Position numbers and translations under genes: made by a program
Source of the DNA: Lachnospiraceae bacterium
GTDB lineage: Bacteria > Bacillota > Clostridia > Lachnospirales > Lachnospiraceae
NCBI GenBank assembly: GCA_011959105.1
Contig: BLLU01000210.1
Location: forward strand, 1-34,190
Direction: 5' to 3'
DNA: 34,190 nt
Notes under the pieces: generated by a model
What the model was told of the DNA's origin: nothing
Seen by the model: the letters and a program-made list of their open reading frames with translations, nothing else
Database searches by the model: none
In this document: positions 14,990 to 24,287 of the stretch, piece by piece
How positions within the stretch are numbered: the first letter of the stretch is position 1
Layout: each line of letters begins with the position of its first letter

Positions 14990-17041
14990 TCAGCAGTTCA
15001 GCACATGCAGTTCATGCAGAGCCCGGGTGGCTGCCACATACAACAGCTTTGCCTGCCGGGGATCATCCGGGCCGTGCTCCATGTCCAGGTTCCACAGGAT
15101 CACCGCGTCAAATTCCAGGCCCTTTACCAGACGGATGGGCAGCACCATGGTGCCGGTGGAGAAGTTGGAGGCGGCTCCGTCAGTGAGGACGGTCAGGGGA
15201 GAGAGCAGCTGCCGGGCCCCGGCTGCAGTCTCTTCGTCCCGGCAGATCACGGCGGTGGTGTGGTAGCCCTTTTCCCGGATGGCGGCGATCAGGCCCGCCG
15301 CATGTTCTGCCATCTCCAGGTCGCTCCAGAACCGTGCCTCTTCCACCGGGATCCCATGGCGGATCACCGGCTGGATCTTATAGCGGCCGGAGGAGGCTTT
15401 TTCCAGGATTCGTCCCGCGTACTGGGAGATTTCAATGGTGTTTCGGTAACTTTTCTGCAGCAGCAGGAACTGGTCCCGCTCTTCTTTCAGGAATAGTTTC
15501 TGTAATTCATGCCAGTCGTTCAGTCCCGTGTCATAATGGATATTCTGGGACACATCCCCCATGATGGTAAAATATGCGGCGGGCAGCAGTGTCCGCAGCA
15601 CATAGTAGACACCAATGCCGAAGTCCTGGGCCTCGTCCAGGAACAGCAGCCCGAATTCCTGGTTGGGTGCCTTCTGGTATACCCGGTAATGGATCAGCGC
15701 CAGAGCCGCAATATCGTATACATCGTACTCCCGGCGGCCCAGACGGCTCAGATATGCCGGCCAGTCTTCGGCCGGGCCCGGCGCGTCCCTGTGGATGCTG
15801 CGCCATTGCTGCAAAAATTCCGTATACAAATCATAAATGCTGCGGGTGGGGCGCATGGCTTTATAGTGTCCGGCGTATTCCCTCAGCTTGGCCTGGAGCC
15901 GGTCCCTGTCCTCTCCGCTCATCAGGAACTTGATCCTGGTCTTAACCCGTTCGTCCAGCGTGGACAGCAAAGTACAGATGCTGAAAGTAGGATTTTCCCG
16001 GTAAAGCGTGGCATTGTTGCTCTCCGACAAAATGGTTCCGATCTGCTTATCCCGCAGCGGGGATAAGTCCACCAGGGATTCCCGCAGATGGAGCAGATAC
16101 AGTTCCAGTTCCCTCATGAAGAGGAGGCTGCTTCGGGAAGGCACGGAACCGGGTTCCGCTGTTTTGTTTTTCTTTACCCAGTTCTTTTCACACAGCCGGG
16201 CGAAAATCTGATCCATGCGCATATGCTTGATGTTGGGTACATCCAGTTCCGGCAGGCCGCTGGTGATATAGTTCAGCAGCAGATCGTTGCTGCCGATGAT
16301 GCAGTACTCATTGGACTCAAAACGATGCTTGTAATTATAAAGCAGATAGGAGATGCGGTGCATGGCCACCGTGGTCTTGCCGCTGCCTGCCACCCCCTGG
16401 ACAATCAGGTTGGCAAAGGGGGATTTGCGGATAATGGCGTTCTGCTCTTTCTGGATCGTGGCGATGATCTCCCCCAGCACCGCGTCCTTGTTCTTGGACA
16501 GGTACTGCACCAGCAACTGGTCATTGGAAGCCACATCGCTGTCATAATAACCCTGCAGTCTGCCTTCTTCCACATTATAAGTGCGTTTCAGGCGCAGGTC
16601 GATGGAGATGGGTTTCTCGTCCGGCAGTCCGTACTCGCCCGGGCCCAGTTCGTTCTCATAGTAGACACTGGAAATGGGGGCCCGCCAGTCCGCGATCAGC
16701 ACGTCTGTCTTGTTGCGGAACACCCCGTTTTTGCCGATGTAGACCCGCTGCTCCAGTTCCGAAGGGCGCTCCGTGTAGTCGATGCGGCCGAAGTAAGGTT
16801 TATCAAAAGCCGCTCTGTTCTTGCGCAGCGAGGAGGCGGCGTGCTCTTCCAGGCTGCTGGCGGTCATCAACTGGTTATACAGTTCCACATCGCCGCTGTT
16901 GATGGCCTTGTACAATTCCTGTACCTGGGCATGGCGCTGTTCATATTCCTGCTGATATCGGATCACATTCCGGCCGATAATATCCAGGCATTCCTGGAAG
17001 TGCAGCTGCTCCTGTTTCATTTCCTGTTCCTGATTCCCCAT
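14990..17041 (-). CDS. helD: HelD-like superfamily 1 ATPase
   Basis: 683 aa. A long N-terminal coiled-coil arm (about 1-75) is followed by a UvrD/Rep-type ATPase: Walker A GVAGSGKTTVAMHR, Walker B LFLDEAQDFG, and a C-terminal YVAATRALHEL motif VI. The arm plus split ATPase matches Gram-positive HelD, which binds RNA polymerase and frees it from stalled or post-termination complexes. A role as DNA helicase IV is the older annotation. The start has AAGGCGGAG 7 nt upstream on the minus strand, and a TATAAT (17075-17080, minus) may be the -10. It is divergent from the lspA-like gene across a palindromic spacer. Confidence 0.9.
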   Translation of the reverse strand: MGNQEQEMKQEQLHFQECLDIIGRNVIRYQQEYEQRHAQVQELYKAINSGDVELYNQLMTASSLEEHAASSLRKNRAAFDKPYFGRIDYTERPSELEQRVYIGKNGVFRNKTDVLIADWRAPISSVYYENELGPGEYGLPDEKPISIDLRLKRTYNVEEGRLQGYYDSDVASNDQLLVQYLSKNKDAVLGEIIATIQKEQNAIIRKSPFANLIVQGVAGSGKTTVAMHRISYLLYNYKHRFESNEYCIIGSNDLLLNYITSGLPELDVPNIKHMRMDQIFARLCEKNWVKKNKTAEPGSVPSRSSLLFMRELELYLLHLRESLVDLSPLRDKQIGTILSESNNATLYRENPTFSICTLLSTLDERVKTRIKFLMSGEDRDRLQAKLREYAGHYKAMRPTRSIYDLYTEFLQQWRSIHRDAPGPAEDWPAYLSRLGRREYDVYDIAALALIHYRVYQKAPNQEFGLLFLDEAQDFGIGVYYVLRTLLPAAYFTIMGDVSQNIHYDTGLNDWHELQKLFLKEERDQFLLLQKSYRNTIEISQYAGRILEKASSGRYKIQPVIRHGIPVEEARFWSDLEMAEHAAGLIAAIREKGYHTTAVICRDEETAAGARQLLSPLTVLTDGAASNFSTGTMVLPIRLVKGLEFDAVILWNLDMEHGPDDPRQAKLLYVAATRALHELHVLNC

Positions 17042-17086
17042 GGTCTTCTCCGCCTTTCATTTTGTCATAAAAGAATTATATAGGAA

Positions 17087-17119
17087 ACAGGAAAAAAAGC
17101 TAGACTTTTTTTTCCCTGT
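17087..17119. repeat. AT-rich imperfect palindrome between divergent helD and lspA-like genes
   Basis: ACAGG plus seven A and G (17087-17099) faces C plus eight T and CCCTGT (17105-17119). It overlaps the lspA-like -35 and lies just upstream of the helD -10, so it could be a shared operator or a bidirectional hairpin. Confidence 0.45.
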
Positions 17120-17129
17120 ATGCTATGAT
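17101..17129 (+). promoter_or_regulatory. Candidate promoter of the lspA-like gene
   Basis: TAGACT at 17101-17106 and TATGAT at 17124-17129 with 17 bp between. The start would fall near 17136, upstream of the hairpin at 17150-17179. Confidence 0.5.
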
Positions 17130-17149
17130 GCTTAATAAGGTGTAGACAA

Positions 17150-17179
17150 AAATAGCTGTCGCTTATGCGATAGCTATTT
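17150..17179 (+). promoter_or_regulatory. Hairpin in the 5' leader of the lspA-like gene
   Basis: AAATAGCTGTCGC (17150-17162), loop TTAT, GCGATAGCTATTT (17167-17179). The 13-bp stem has one G-T pair. There is no T-tract after it, so it is more likely a leader structure or operator than a terminator. The start codon is 22 bp further on. Confidence 0.6.
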
Positions 17180-17201
17180 CACGTATAGGAGTATATATCA
17201 G

Positions 17202-17732
17202 ATGGTCCGCTTTTTTGTGAGTTTGATCACGGGAATATTCATGGGAGAAAAATACCTGAAAGAGCGCATGGAACGACAACTGCCGCAGGGGGAGAACCTG
17301 GAGGTCTGGGACGGCAGGCTTCTGCTGCGCAGGCATCATAACCGGGGAGCCATGCTGGGCCTGGGAAAGGGGCGGGGAGCGGTGGTTACAACGCTGTCCC
17401 TGCTCCTTACCGGGTTGGCCGCGCTGGTATTTGTGCTGAGCCTGAGCGTCCATGGCAGCAATCTGCTGCGGGCAGGGCTGTCCCTGTTGCTGGGAGGGGC
17501 TTTCAGCAATACTTACGACAGGCTGAAACAACAGTATGTGATGGATTATGTCAGCTTTAACGTGAAATGGACGCCGCTGCGGAGGCTGGTGTTTAATGTA
17601 TCTGATTTCTGCATCCTTCTGGGAGTGATGCTGTCCGTGCTGGGAGTAAAGCACCAGGGACGGAAGATACGAAAGCTTGTGAAGAAAAAGCGGCAGGCTC
17701 ACAACTCTTGTATACAGCTCTCCAACACTTGA
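17202..17732 (+). CDS. lspA: Signal peptidase II (LspA)-like aspartic protease
   Basis: 176 aa with about four hydrophobic helices. Lipoprotein signal peptidase motifs are visible: NRGAMLG (47-53, matching NxGxAF), FSNTYDR with catalytic Asp106, and FNVSD with catalytic Asp135. LspA cuts the signal peptide from diacylglyceryl prolipoproteins in the membrane. The first-helix DQ..K motif is weak (GEKYLKE), and GN before the first Asp motif is SN, so this may be a divergent paralogue rather than the main enzyme. The C-terminus is a Lys/Arg-rich tail whose coding sequence overlaps the 3' end of convergent aroA by 34 bp. ATG 17202 has AGGAG 10 nt upstream. Confidence 0.75.
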   Translation: MVRFFVSLITGIFMGEKYLKERMERQLPQGENLEVWDGRLLLRRHHNRGAMLGLGKGRGAVVTTLSLLLTGLAALVFVLSLSVHGSNLLRAGLSLLLGGAFSNTYDRLKQQYVMDYVSFNVKWTPLRRLVFNVSDFCILLGVMLSVLGVKHQGRKIRKLVKKKRQAHNSCIQLSNT

Positions 17733-19072
17733 TAATACTCTTCAAAAGTCTTACGGCAGCAGCCCGGATTGTCTATGAGAATCCCGGGGGCGCGCAGTCC
17801 CGTCAGGGTAAAGCCCATGGCCATGCGGTGGTCCTCATAGGTCTGGACGGTGCAGGGTTTTGGCATGCCGGGATAGACGGTGATACTGCTGTCCGTGGAT
17901 TCACAGCGGATCCCCATGCGGCCCAGTTCCGTGACGATGGCGCCAAGGCGGTCACATTCCTGGTAGCGGATATGCCCAATGCCTGATAGGGTGGTGGGGC
18001 CTTCTGCAAAAGGGGCTATGGCAGCCAGGGTAATGGCCTGGTCGGAGCAGGCGGACAGATCCGCCGCCACGCCTGCCAGCCGTCCGTCCGCCGGCGGCAG
18101 CAGTATCAGTCCTTCTCCGTTCTCCTGCAAAGAACATCCCATTCTGACCAACACATCCAAAAAGGCCAGATCGCCCTGCATACTGTCTTTTCCCACATGC
18201 AAAACCTGTACCGGAACCCCCAGCAGCGCTCCCAGGGCATAGAAATAACAGGCGGCGGACACATCCGGCTCCACCTGATAGTCCAGCGCCTGATAGTGCT
18301 GCCCGGCGGCCACCCGGTATCCCAGAGGGCGGGTGCTGTTGACACAGCCCTGACAGGCATGATTCTCCCCGTTTCCCTCACAATAGTACCAAGGCTGGGC
18401 AGATACGCCGAATTGCTCCATCATGCGGGTGGTGATACGGATATAGGACAGGCCATGCTCCCCCTGGATCCGGATGTTCATATCCTCCGGGCACAGGCAG
18501 GAAGAGATGAGCAAAGCGCTGAGGAACTGGCTGCTGTGCTCGATCTCCACGGAGATATCCGTTTTGCCAAAGCCGCGGCCCCGAAGGGTAAAGGGGAAAT
18601 GCCCTTCCTCTCCCTGACAGGAGATTTCGCAGCCCAGATCCTCCAGGGAGGTCAGCAGCGGGGCCATGGGACGCCTGCGCATCTGGGGGGAGGCGTCCAA
18701 ATGGTAGATGCCCCGGGATACCCCCAGGTAAGCGGTTAGGAATCTGGCGGCGGTGCCGGCGCTGCCCACATAGATGCTTGCCTCCGGTCTGGGGAGCGCC
18801 CCGCCCAGGCCCGTGACCCGCACGATTTTTTCCTCTTCCGCCACCTGGGTTTCAAAGCCCAGTTCCCGGATACAGTTCAGAAAATGCCGGGAATCGTCGG
18901 AGAAGAGTACGCCCCGCAGAGTGGAAGTGCCCCGGGCCAAAGTGGCCAGCAGCAGCGCCCGGTTGGTGATGCTCTTGGAGCCCGGGACTGCCGCCCGGAG
19001 GGGCGGTTTCGTATTTTTTCCCGCCGCCCTGTCATACACACAGGGCACGGCATATACTTGTTCTGTTATCAT
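17699..19072 (-). CDS. aroA: 3-phosphoshikimate 1-carboxyvinyltransferase (EPSP synthase)
   Basis: 457 aa. Joins phosphoenolpyruvate and shikimate-3-phosphate in aromatic amino-acid synthesis. Motifs: PGSKSITNRALLLA near the start, AGTAARFLTA, the RRRPM loop, EPDVSAACYF and YEDHRMAMGF near the end. It is slightly longer than the usual ~430 aa, partly because of a Cys-rich insert (YYCEGNGENHACQGC) around residues 235-250. The start is the ATG whose first base is 19072, with AGAGG 7 nt upstream; longer in-frame starts up to 19153 would run through the promoter. It is divergent from cysK with -35 boxes only 6 bp apart. Confidence 0.93.
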   Translation of the reverse strand: MITEQVYAVPCVYDRAAGKNTKPPLRAAVPGSKSITNRALLLATLARGTSTLRGVLFSDDSRHFLNCIRELGFETQVAEEEKIVRVTGLGGALPRPEASIYVGSAGTAARFLTAYLGVSRGIYHLDASPQMRRRPMAPLLTSLEDLGCEISCQGEEGHFPFTLRGRGFGKTDISVEIEHSSQFLSALLISSCLCPEDMNIRIQGEHGLSYIRITTRMMEQFGVSAQPWYYCEGNGENHACQGCVNSTRPLGYRVAAGQHYQALDYQVEPDVSAACYFYALGALLGVPVQVLHVGKDSMQGDLAFLDVLVRMGCSLQENGEGLILLPPADGRLAGVAADLSACSDQAITLAAIAPFAEGPTTLSGIGHIRYQECDRLGAIVTELGRMGIRCESTDSSITVYPGMPKPCTVQTYEDHRMAMGFTLTGLRAPGILIDNPGCCRKTFEEYYQVLESCIQEL

Positions 19073-19124
19073 TTTAAACCTCTTTCTCATATACGGTATA
19101 GGCCTATGCCTTAATTGTCTAACC

Positions 19125-19153
19125 AGTATACTATACATCCCCCAAATCCGCAA
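19125..19153 (-). promoter_or_regulatory. Candidate aroA promoter
   Basis: On the minus strand TTGCGG (19148-19153) and TATACT (19125-19130) are separated by 17 bp. It abuts the cysK promoter back to back. Confidence 0.55.
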
Positions 19154-19192
19154 ATAGAATTGACAAAAAGGAATAGGAGGTATATTCTATTC
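19153..19192 (+). promoter_or_regulatory. cysK promoter with overlapping inverted repeats
   Basis: TTGACA (19160-19165) and TATTCT (19183-19188) with 17 bp between. AATAGAAT (19153-19160) and ATTCTATT (19184-19191) flank the promoter as perfect inverted arms, and GAATAG (19171-19176) with CTATTC (19187-19192) forms a second, closer pair. Placement over the -10 suggests repressor control, perhaps by the Rrf2 protein encoded just downstream. Confidence 0.6.
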
Positions 19193-19233
19193 ACAACATT
19201 CATATAGAAAAAGTAGGAAATGGAGGGTTTAAT

Positions 19234-20169
<936 letters not shown>

Positions 20170-20214
20170 CATTTATAGAGTTTAAGAGAATATAGTTTAA
20201 GACAGATAGATGGA

Positions 20215-20237
20215 TATGGCAGGCCCGGTCTGCCATA
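20215..20237 (+). promoter_or_regulatory. Hairpin just upstream of the Rrf2 gene
   Basis: TATGGCAG (20215-20222), 7-nt loop, CTGCCATA (20230-20237): a perfect 8-bp stem ending 18 bp before the start codon. No T-tract follows, so it may be an operator or an mRNA element controlling translation. Confidence 0.5.
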
Positions 20238-20255
20238 CCCGGGAAAGCGGTAAGT

Positions 20256-20696
20256 ATGAAGATATCCACCAAGGGACGCTATGCAGTGCGGGTTATGCTG
20301 GATTTGGCGCTGAACAATAGCGGAGAATGTATCAAGGTAAAAGAGATTGCGGGCAGGCAGGGTATTTCGGAGAAATATCTGGAACAGATCATCGCCGTGC
20401 TGCACAAGGCGGGCTATGTGAAGAGCGTCCGCGGGGCCCAGGGAGGCTACCGGCTGGCCAGGGAACCGGAGGCTTACACCGTGGGTATGGTGCTGCGGCT
20501 GACGGAAGGTTCTCTGGCTCCGGTGGCCTGTCTGGAGGAGGATTACGGCACCTGCGGGCGCTGCGACACCTGCGAGACTCTGCAGGTCTGGAAGGATGTG
20601 TATCAGGCGGTCAATCAGGTGGTGGACAATGTGACCATCGGCGATTTGGCGGCAAGGCACAGGCAGCGGGCAGGGGCCATGGATTATACCATTTGA
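20256..20696 (+). CDS. Rrf2 family regulator with a four-cysteine cluster
   Basis: 146 aa. A winged helix with MKISTKGRYAVRVMLDLA at the N-terminus and the wing GAQGGYRLA, diagnostic of Rrf2/IscR/CymR proteins. Residues about 90-105 hold C-x7-C-x2-C-x2-C (CLEEDYGTCGRCDTC). IscR-type members bind an iron-sulfur cluster through cysteines in this place, while CymR members usually have none. The spacing here is tighter than in E. coli IscR. It may sense iron-sulfur or sulfur status and act on cysK and itself. ATG 20256 has GGGAAAG upstream. A GC-rich stem at 20703-20730 follows the gene. Confidence 0.9.
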   Translation: MKISTKGRYAVRVMLDLALNNSGECIKVKEIAGRQGISEKYLEQIIAVLHKAGYVKSVRGAQGGYRLAREPEAYTVGMVLRLTEGSLAPVACLEEDYGTCGRCDTCETLQVWKDVYQAVNQVVDNVTIGDLAARHRQRAGAMDYTI

Positions 20697-20702
20697 CACA
20701 AT

Positions 20703-20730
20703 CCCCGGCGGAAAAAGACTGCTGCCGGGG
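20703..20730. repeat. GC-rich inverted repeat after the Rrf2 gene
   Basis: CCCCGGC (20703-20709) and GCCGGGG (20724-20730), perfect 7-bp arms extended by weaker pairs. No T-tract follows on either strand, so it is not a standard intrinsic terminator. It lies 32 bp upstream of the GH127 start. Confidence 0.5.
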
Positions 20731-20762
20731 AAAAAGCGGATTGAGATAAGGAGGAAAAACAG

Positions 20763-22952
20763 ATGGAAAACAGGGAATTCAGCACTCCCCTGGATTTAAA
20801 ACAGATCCGGGTGACCGACGCCTTCTGGCACAGGGAGCAGGAACTGGTGCGCACCCAGGTAATCCCCTACCAGTGGGAGGCATTGAACGACAGAGTGGAG
20901 GGTGCCGCCCCCAGCTACTGTATGCGCAACTTCAAAGTGGCGGGCAGGATGATGCGGGAGAAGAAGGAGAAGGGCGCCGCCTATGTGGCCCCGGCCTACA
21001 CCTTCCGGGGGTTTCAGGCGCTGCCGGAGGACCCGGAACATCCCGAGGGGGATAAGTTTTACGGCTTTGTGTTCCAGGACACGGATTTTTCCAAATGGAT
21101 CGAGGCGGTGGGGTACTCCCTGCTGCAGCATCCTGACCCGGAGCTGGAACGGACGGCGGACGAGGCCATAGACATTGTCTGCGCCGCCCAGCTGGAGAAC
21201 GGCTATCTGGATACCTATTATATCATCAACGGCATGGACAGGGCCTTTACCAATCTCCGGGACCATCATGAACTGTATTGCCTGGGACATCTGGTGGAAG
21301 GGGCGGTGGCCTATTACCAGGCCACGGGAAAGGACAAGCTGCTGCACGCTGCCGAGAGATTCGCGGACTATTGCTGTGAAACCTTCGGCCCGGAGCCGGG
21401 AAAGCGAAAGGGATACCCCGGCCATGAGATCGCGGAGATGGCACTGGTACGTCTCTGTGAAATAGACAATCAGGAGAAATACCTGAAGCTGGCCGGGTTT
21501 TTCCTGGATCAGCGCGGTCATCAGCCCTACTATTTCGAGGAAGAAGAGAAGGAGCGGGCGGCCCATGACGGCCAGCCCTATCAAAAGAGCACCGACAATT
21601 CCTACCATCAGGCCCATCTGCCCGTGCGGGAACAGTCCGAAGCGGTGGGGCACGCGGTGCGGGCGGTATATCTGTACAGCGGCATGGCGGATGTGGCCAG
21701 ACTCTGCGGGGACGAGGCCATGGAAGCGGCCTGCGACCGGCTCTGGGATAATGTGACCCGGGAAAAGCTGTATATTACCGGAGGGATAGGCGCCACCCAT
21801 ATAGGGGAAGCGTTCTCCTTTGGCTATGACCTGCCCGGGGATACCGCCTACTCCGAGACCTGCGCCGCCATCGGCCTGGTGTTCTGGGCCAGAAGGATGC
21901 TGCAGCTCAAGCCCCGGGGCAAATACGGGGATGTGATGGAACTGGCCCTGTATAATACGGTGCTGGCGGGCATGGCCTTGGACGGCAAGAGTTTTTTCTA
22001 TGTGAATCCCCTGGAAGTATTGCCCCGGGCCTGTCACAGGGACGCCAGAAAATCTCATGTCAAGAGCCTGCGCCAGAAGTGGTTCGGCTGCGCCTGCTGT
22101 CCGCCCAATATCGCCCGGATGGTGAGTTCCGTGGCCTCTTACGCCTATACGGAAGCCGATCGTTATCCGCTGGATCAGGGAGGCTGGAATCAACCCGTGG
22201 ATACGCTTTGGTTCCATCTGTATATGAGCAGTGTGCTGAGTAAGCAGGTCTGGGTGGACAAAGGGGAGAAAAAGACGCTGGATCTGCAAGTGGAGACGGA
22301 TATGCCCTGGGGCGGCAGAGTGAAGGTACAGCTCCGGGGGGACCGGGTTCCCTGCAGACTGGCTTTCCGCATTCCCGGCTGGAGTACCGGAGTGAAAGCA
22401 GGCTACAGCTGCGGCGGTATTGGGGGACAGGTACAGGTGAACGCCGGGGGACTGGCGGTAAAGAGCGCTCCTGAAATGAGGGACAGAGAGGATGTGTCGG
22501 ACCGGCATACAGCGGTTTCCTACAGGGAGGGCTATCTGTACATAGAAGGAGTCTGGAGTGACGGCGATGAAATCCTTCTGGAGATGGAGATGCCGGTGCG
22601 CATTCTGGAATCCGACCCCAGGGTGCGGGAGAATATGGGCAAGGTTGCCCTGACCCGCGGCCCCATTGTGTATTGTCTGGAAGAAGCGGACAATGGGAAA
22701 GACCTGCATCTGTGCAGGGTGGATCTGCCCGGATGGGACGAAAGCGGTATTGAGACGGAAGTGACGGAAGAACTGGACCATCCCATGACGGTACTGAAAG
22801 TGCCCGGCAAGCGTCTGGCCGCGGCGGAAAGCGCCGAACTGTATCACCCGGCGGGCCCGGTGCGGGAGCGGGACGTAATGCTGCGCATGATTCCCTATTA
22901 CGCCTGGAACAACCGGGGCGAGGGGGAAATGAGCGTGTGGGTGAGAAGGTAA
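20763..22952 (+). CDS. GH127-family beta-L-arabinofuranosidase
   Basis: 729 aa, no signal peptide, so probably cytosolic. The fold is an (alpha/alpha)6 barrel with C-terminal beta-sandwiches. The zinc-thiolate active site of GH127 (HypBA1 Glu338, Cys340, Cys417, Cys418) has matches at Glu365 and Cys367 (YSETCAA) and Cys445-Cys446 (FGCACCPPNIARM), with nearly the same spacing. One cysteine is the nucleophile. The enzyme should release L-arabinose from beta-linked arabino-oligosaccharides, which must be imported first; no transporter is in the window. ATG 20763 has AAGGAGG upstream. It converges with a LacI gene and belongs by function with the kinase-isomerase genes beyond it. Confidence 0.92.
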   Translation: MENREFSTPLDLKQIRVTDAFWHREQELVRTQVIPYQWEALNDRVEGAAPSYCMRNFKVAGRMMREKKEKGAAYVAPAYTFRGFQALPEDPEHPEGDKFYGFVFQDTDFSKWIEAVGYSLLQHPDPELERTADEAIDIVCAAQLENGYLDTYYIINGMDRAFTNLRDHHELYCLGHLVEGAVAYYQATGKDKLLHAAERFADYCCETFGPEPGKRKGYPGHEIAEMALVRLCEIDNQEKYLKLAGFFLDQRGHQPYYFEEEEKERAAHDGQPYQKSTDNSYHQAHLPVREQSEAVGHAVRAVYLYSGMADVARLCGDEAMEAACDRLWDNVTREKLYITGGIGATHIGEAFSFGYDLPGDTAYSETCAAIGLVFWARRMLQLKPRGKYGDVMELALYNTVLAGMALDGKSFFYVNPLEVLPRACHRDARKSHVKSLRQKWFGCACCPPNIARMVSSVASYAYTEADRYPLDQGGWNQPVDTLWFHLYMSSVLSKQVWVDKGEKKTLDLQVETDMPWGGRVKVQLRGDRVPCRLAFRIPGWSTGVKAGYSCGGIGGQVQVNAGGLAVKSAPEMRDREDVSDRHTAVSYREGYLYIEGVWSDGDEILLEMEMPVRILESDPRVRENMGKVALTRGPIVYCLEEADNGKDLHLCRVDLPGWDESGIETEVTEELDHPMTVLKVPGKRLAAAESAELYHPAGPVRERDVMLRMIPYYAWNNRGEGEMSVWVRR

Positions 22953-22973
22953 ACCAGATCAGCCCCGGTCAGT

Positions 22974-23993
22974 TTAAATGTTTTCCCGGATTCTGATATC
23001 CACCGCCACATAATTGTATTCTTTCTCCGGCATCTCTCCGGTGGTCAGATAGGCGAACAGCAGGGTCAGGGGCTTGGCCCCCTGGACCCTGGGCTGCTGG
23101 CAGATGGTGGCGGCGATAACGCCTTTTTTCACCAGCGCCTTGGTGGTGGGCACCTTGTCGAAAGCGATCACCCGGACCTGTCCTTCCCGGCCCAGCACGG
23201 AGAGACTGCGGCAGCCGCCGTTGACGCCGCCTGCGGCAAAAAACAGCGCGTTTATTTCCGGGTGTTCCGTCAGCAGCCGGGTGGTTTTTTCATAACTCTC
23301 AAATTCGTCGTCGTGATTCTCCACCACATCCACGATTTCCATATCGGACTTATAGCGTTTCAGAGAATTGACAAATCCCGCCACCCGCTCCGTGTGACAC
23401 AGGATGTCCGGGGAACCGGTGACGATGCCCACCCGCACTTTGTCATGGGTCATCAGGTGCATGAGCCCCGCGGCGGTCTCCCCGCTTTTGGCATAGTGGC
23501 TTCCCACATAGGCAATGCGCCGGGAGTTCTCGATATCCGTGTTGAAAGTCACCACCGGAATCCCCCGGTCATACAGGGTATTGATACATTTCCGGATGCG
23601 TTCGTCGTTGTAAGGGGCCAGGGCGATGCCGCTGACTTCCTCCTCCAGCAGTTCCTGTATGGCCTGCAGCTGCTGCTCCACGCCATAAGTGATATGCCGG
23701 ATCACCACGGCGCAGTTATATCCTGCCAGTTCCTCCGCCTTCTCCGTGACGCCTTCCTCCACATCTATGAAAAAGGGATTCTCGGCGGAAAATAAAACCA
23801 CTCCCAGCTTCAGCTTTTTCTTCTGGGCGGCCAGCACCAGTCCGGCAATATTGGGCTTATAGTCCAGCGCCCTGGCGATGTCCCGGATTTTCTCCGCCGT
23901 ATCGGGATTCACGGAGCCCCGGTTGTTTAACACCCTGTCAACGGTTCCCCTGGACACCCCTGCCAGAGCTGCAATCTCTTTAATTGTGGCCAT
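22974..23993 (-). CDS. LacI family regulator of the sugar region
   Basis: 339 aa. HTH IKEIAALAGVSRGTVDRVLNNRG at the N-terminus, then a sugar-binding effector domain resembling ribose-type periplasmic binding proteins (LGVVLFSAENPFFIDVEEGV, GIALAPYNDERI, FNTDIENSRRIAYVG). This subgroup usually binds pentoses or related sugars. The start has AGGAGG 7 nt upstream on the minus strand. It is read away from the kinase gene across 454 bp containing palindromes. It most likely controls the kinase-DUF4867-isomerase genes and perhaps GH127, which ends 21 bp from its stop. Confidence 0.92.
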   Translation of the reverse strand: MATIKEIAALAGVSRGTVDRVLNNRGSVNPDTAEKIRDIARALDYKPNIAGLVLAAQKKKLKLGVVLFSAENPFFIDVEEGVTEKAEELAGYNCAVVIRHITYGVEQQLQAIQELLEEEVSGIALAPYNDERIRKCINTLYDRGIPVVTFNTDIENSRRIAYVGSHYAKSGETAAGLMHLMTHDKVRVGIVTGSPDILCHTERVAGFVNSLKRYKSDMEIVDVVENHDDEFESYEKTTRLLTEHPEINALFFAAGGVNGGCRSLSVLGREGQVRVIAFDKVPTTKALVKKGVIAATICQQPRVQGAKPLTLLFAYLTTGEMPEKEYNYVAVDIRIRENI

Positions 23994-24101
23994 GATGTAC
24001 CTCCTGCGTAAGCATCCTGTGGTCCCCGAAGCATATTTTCTCCCGTTTCCGCATAATGATATGGCATGTCCCCGAAGGAGGGGATATACCGGGGGACAGA
24101 C

Positions 24102-24141
24102 TGGGTACCCACATTATAAATGATTTCAGATGGGAAAACAA
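24102..24141 (-). promoter_or_regulatory. LacI gene promoter with palindromic candidate operator
   Basis: On the minus strand TTGTTT (24136-24141) and TATAAT (24113-24118) have a 17-bp spacer. The perfect palindrome TGGGTACCCA (24102-24111) lies at the expected transcription start, a good autoregulatory site. Confidence 0.6.
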
Positions 24142-24184
24142 TAAAGAAATGCCTTAAACGGGGCCTTTCTTCGGAGCTTGAGTG

Positions 24185-24198
24185 CGTGCCCGGGCACG
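24185..24198. repeat. 14-bp perfect palindrome in the LacI-kinase spacer
   Basis: CGTGCCCGGGCACG, with a central CpG as in many LacI-family operators. A near copy, CGTGCCCGGACAC, occurs at 24325-24337. Confidence 0.55.
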
Positions 24199-24287
24199 GA
24201 AGCGCCCGGCGAAGGATGCGGATGAAGTCATATTTACCAGTTTTCATCCCTGAAAATGTGCATAATACCGAAAATATAAAAGGCGTA

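Noticed and set aside
16088..17083. 331-codon plus-strand frame opposite helD
   Set aside because: It is antisense to the conserved HelD ATPase with no domain of its own.
20703..20730. Intrinsic terminator after the Rrf2 gene
   Set aside because: The stem is good, but no T-tract follows on either strand, so it was listed only as an inverted repeat.
20694..20740. Promoter for GH127 starting with TTGACA just after the Rrf2 stop
   Set aside because: TTGACA is present, but no acceptable -10 occurs 16-18 bp downstream.
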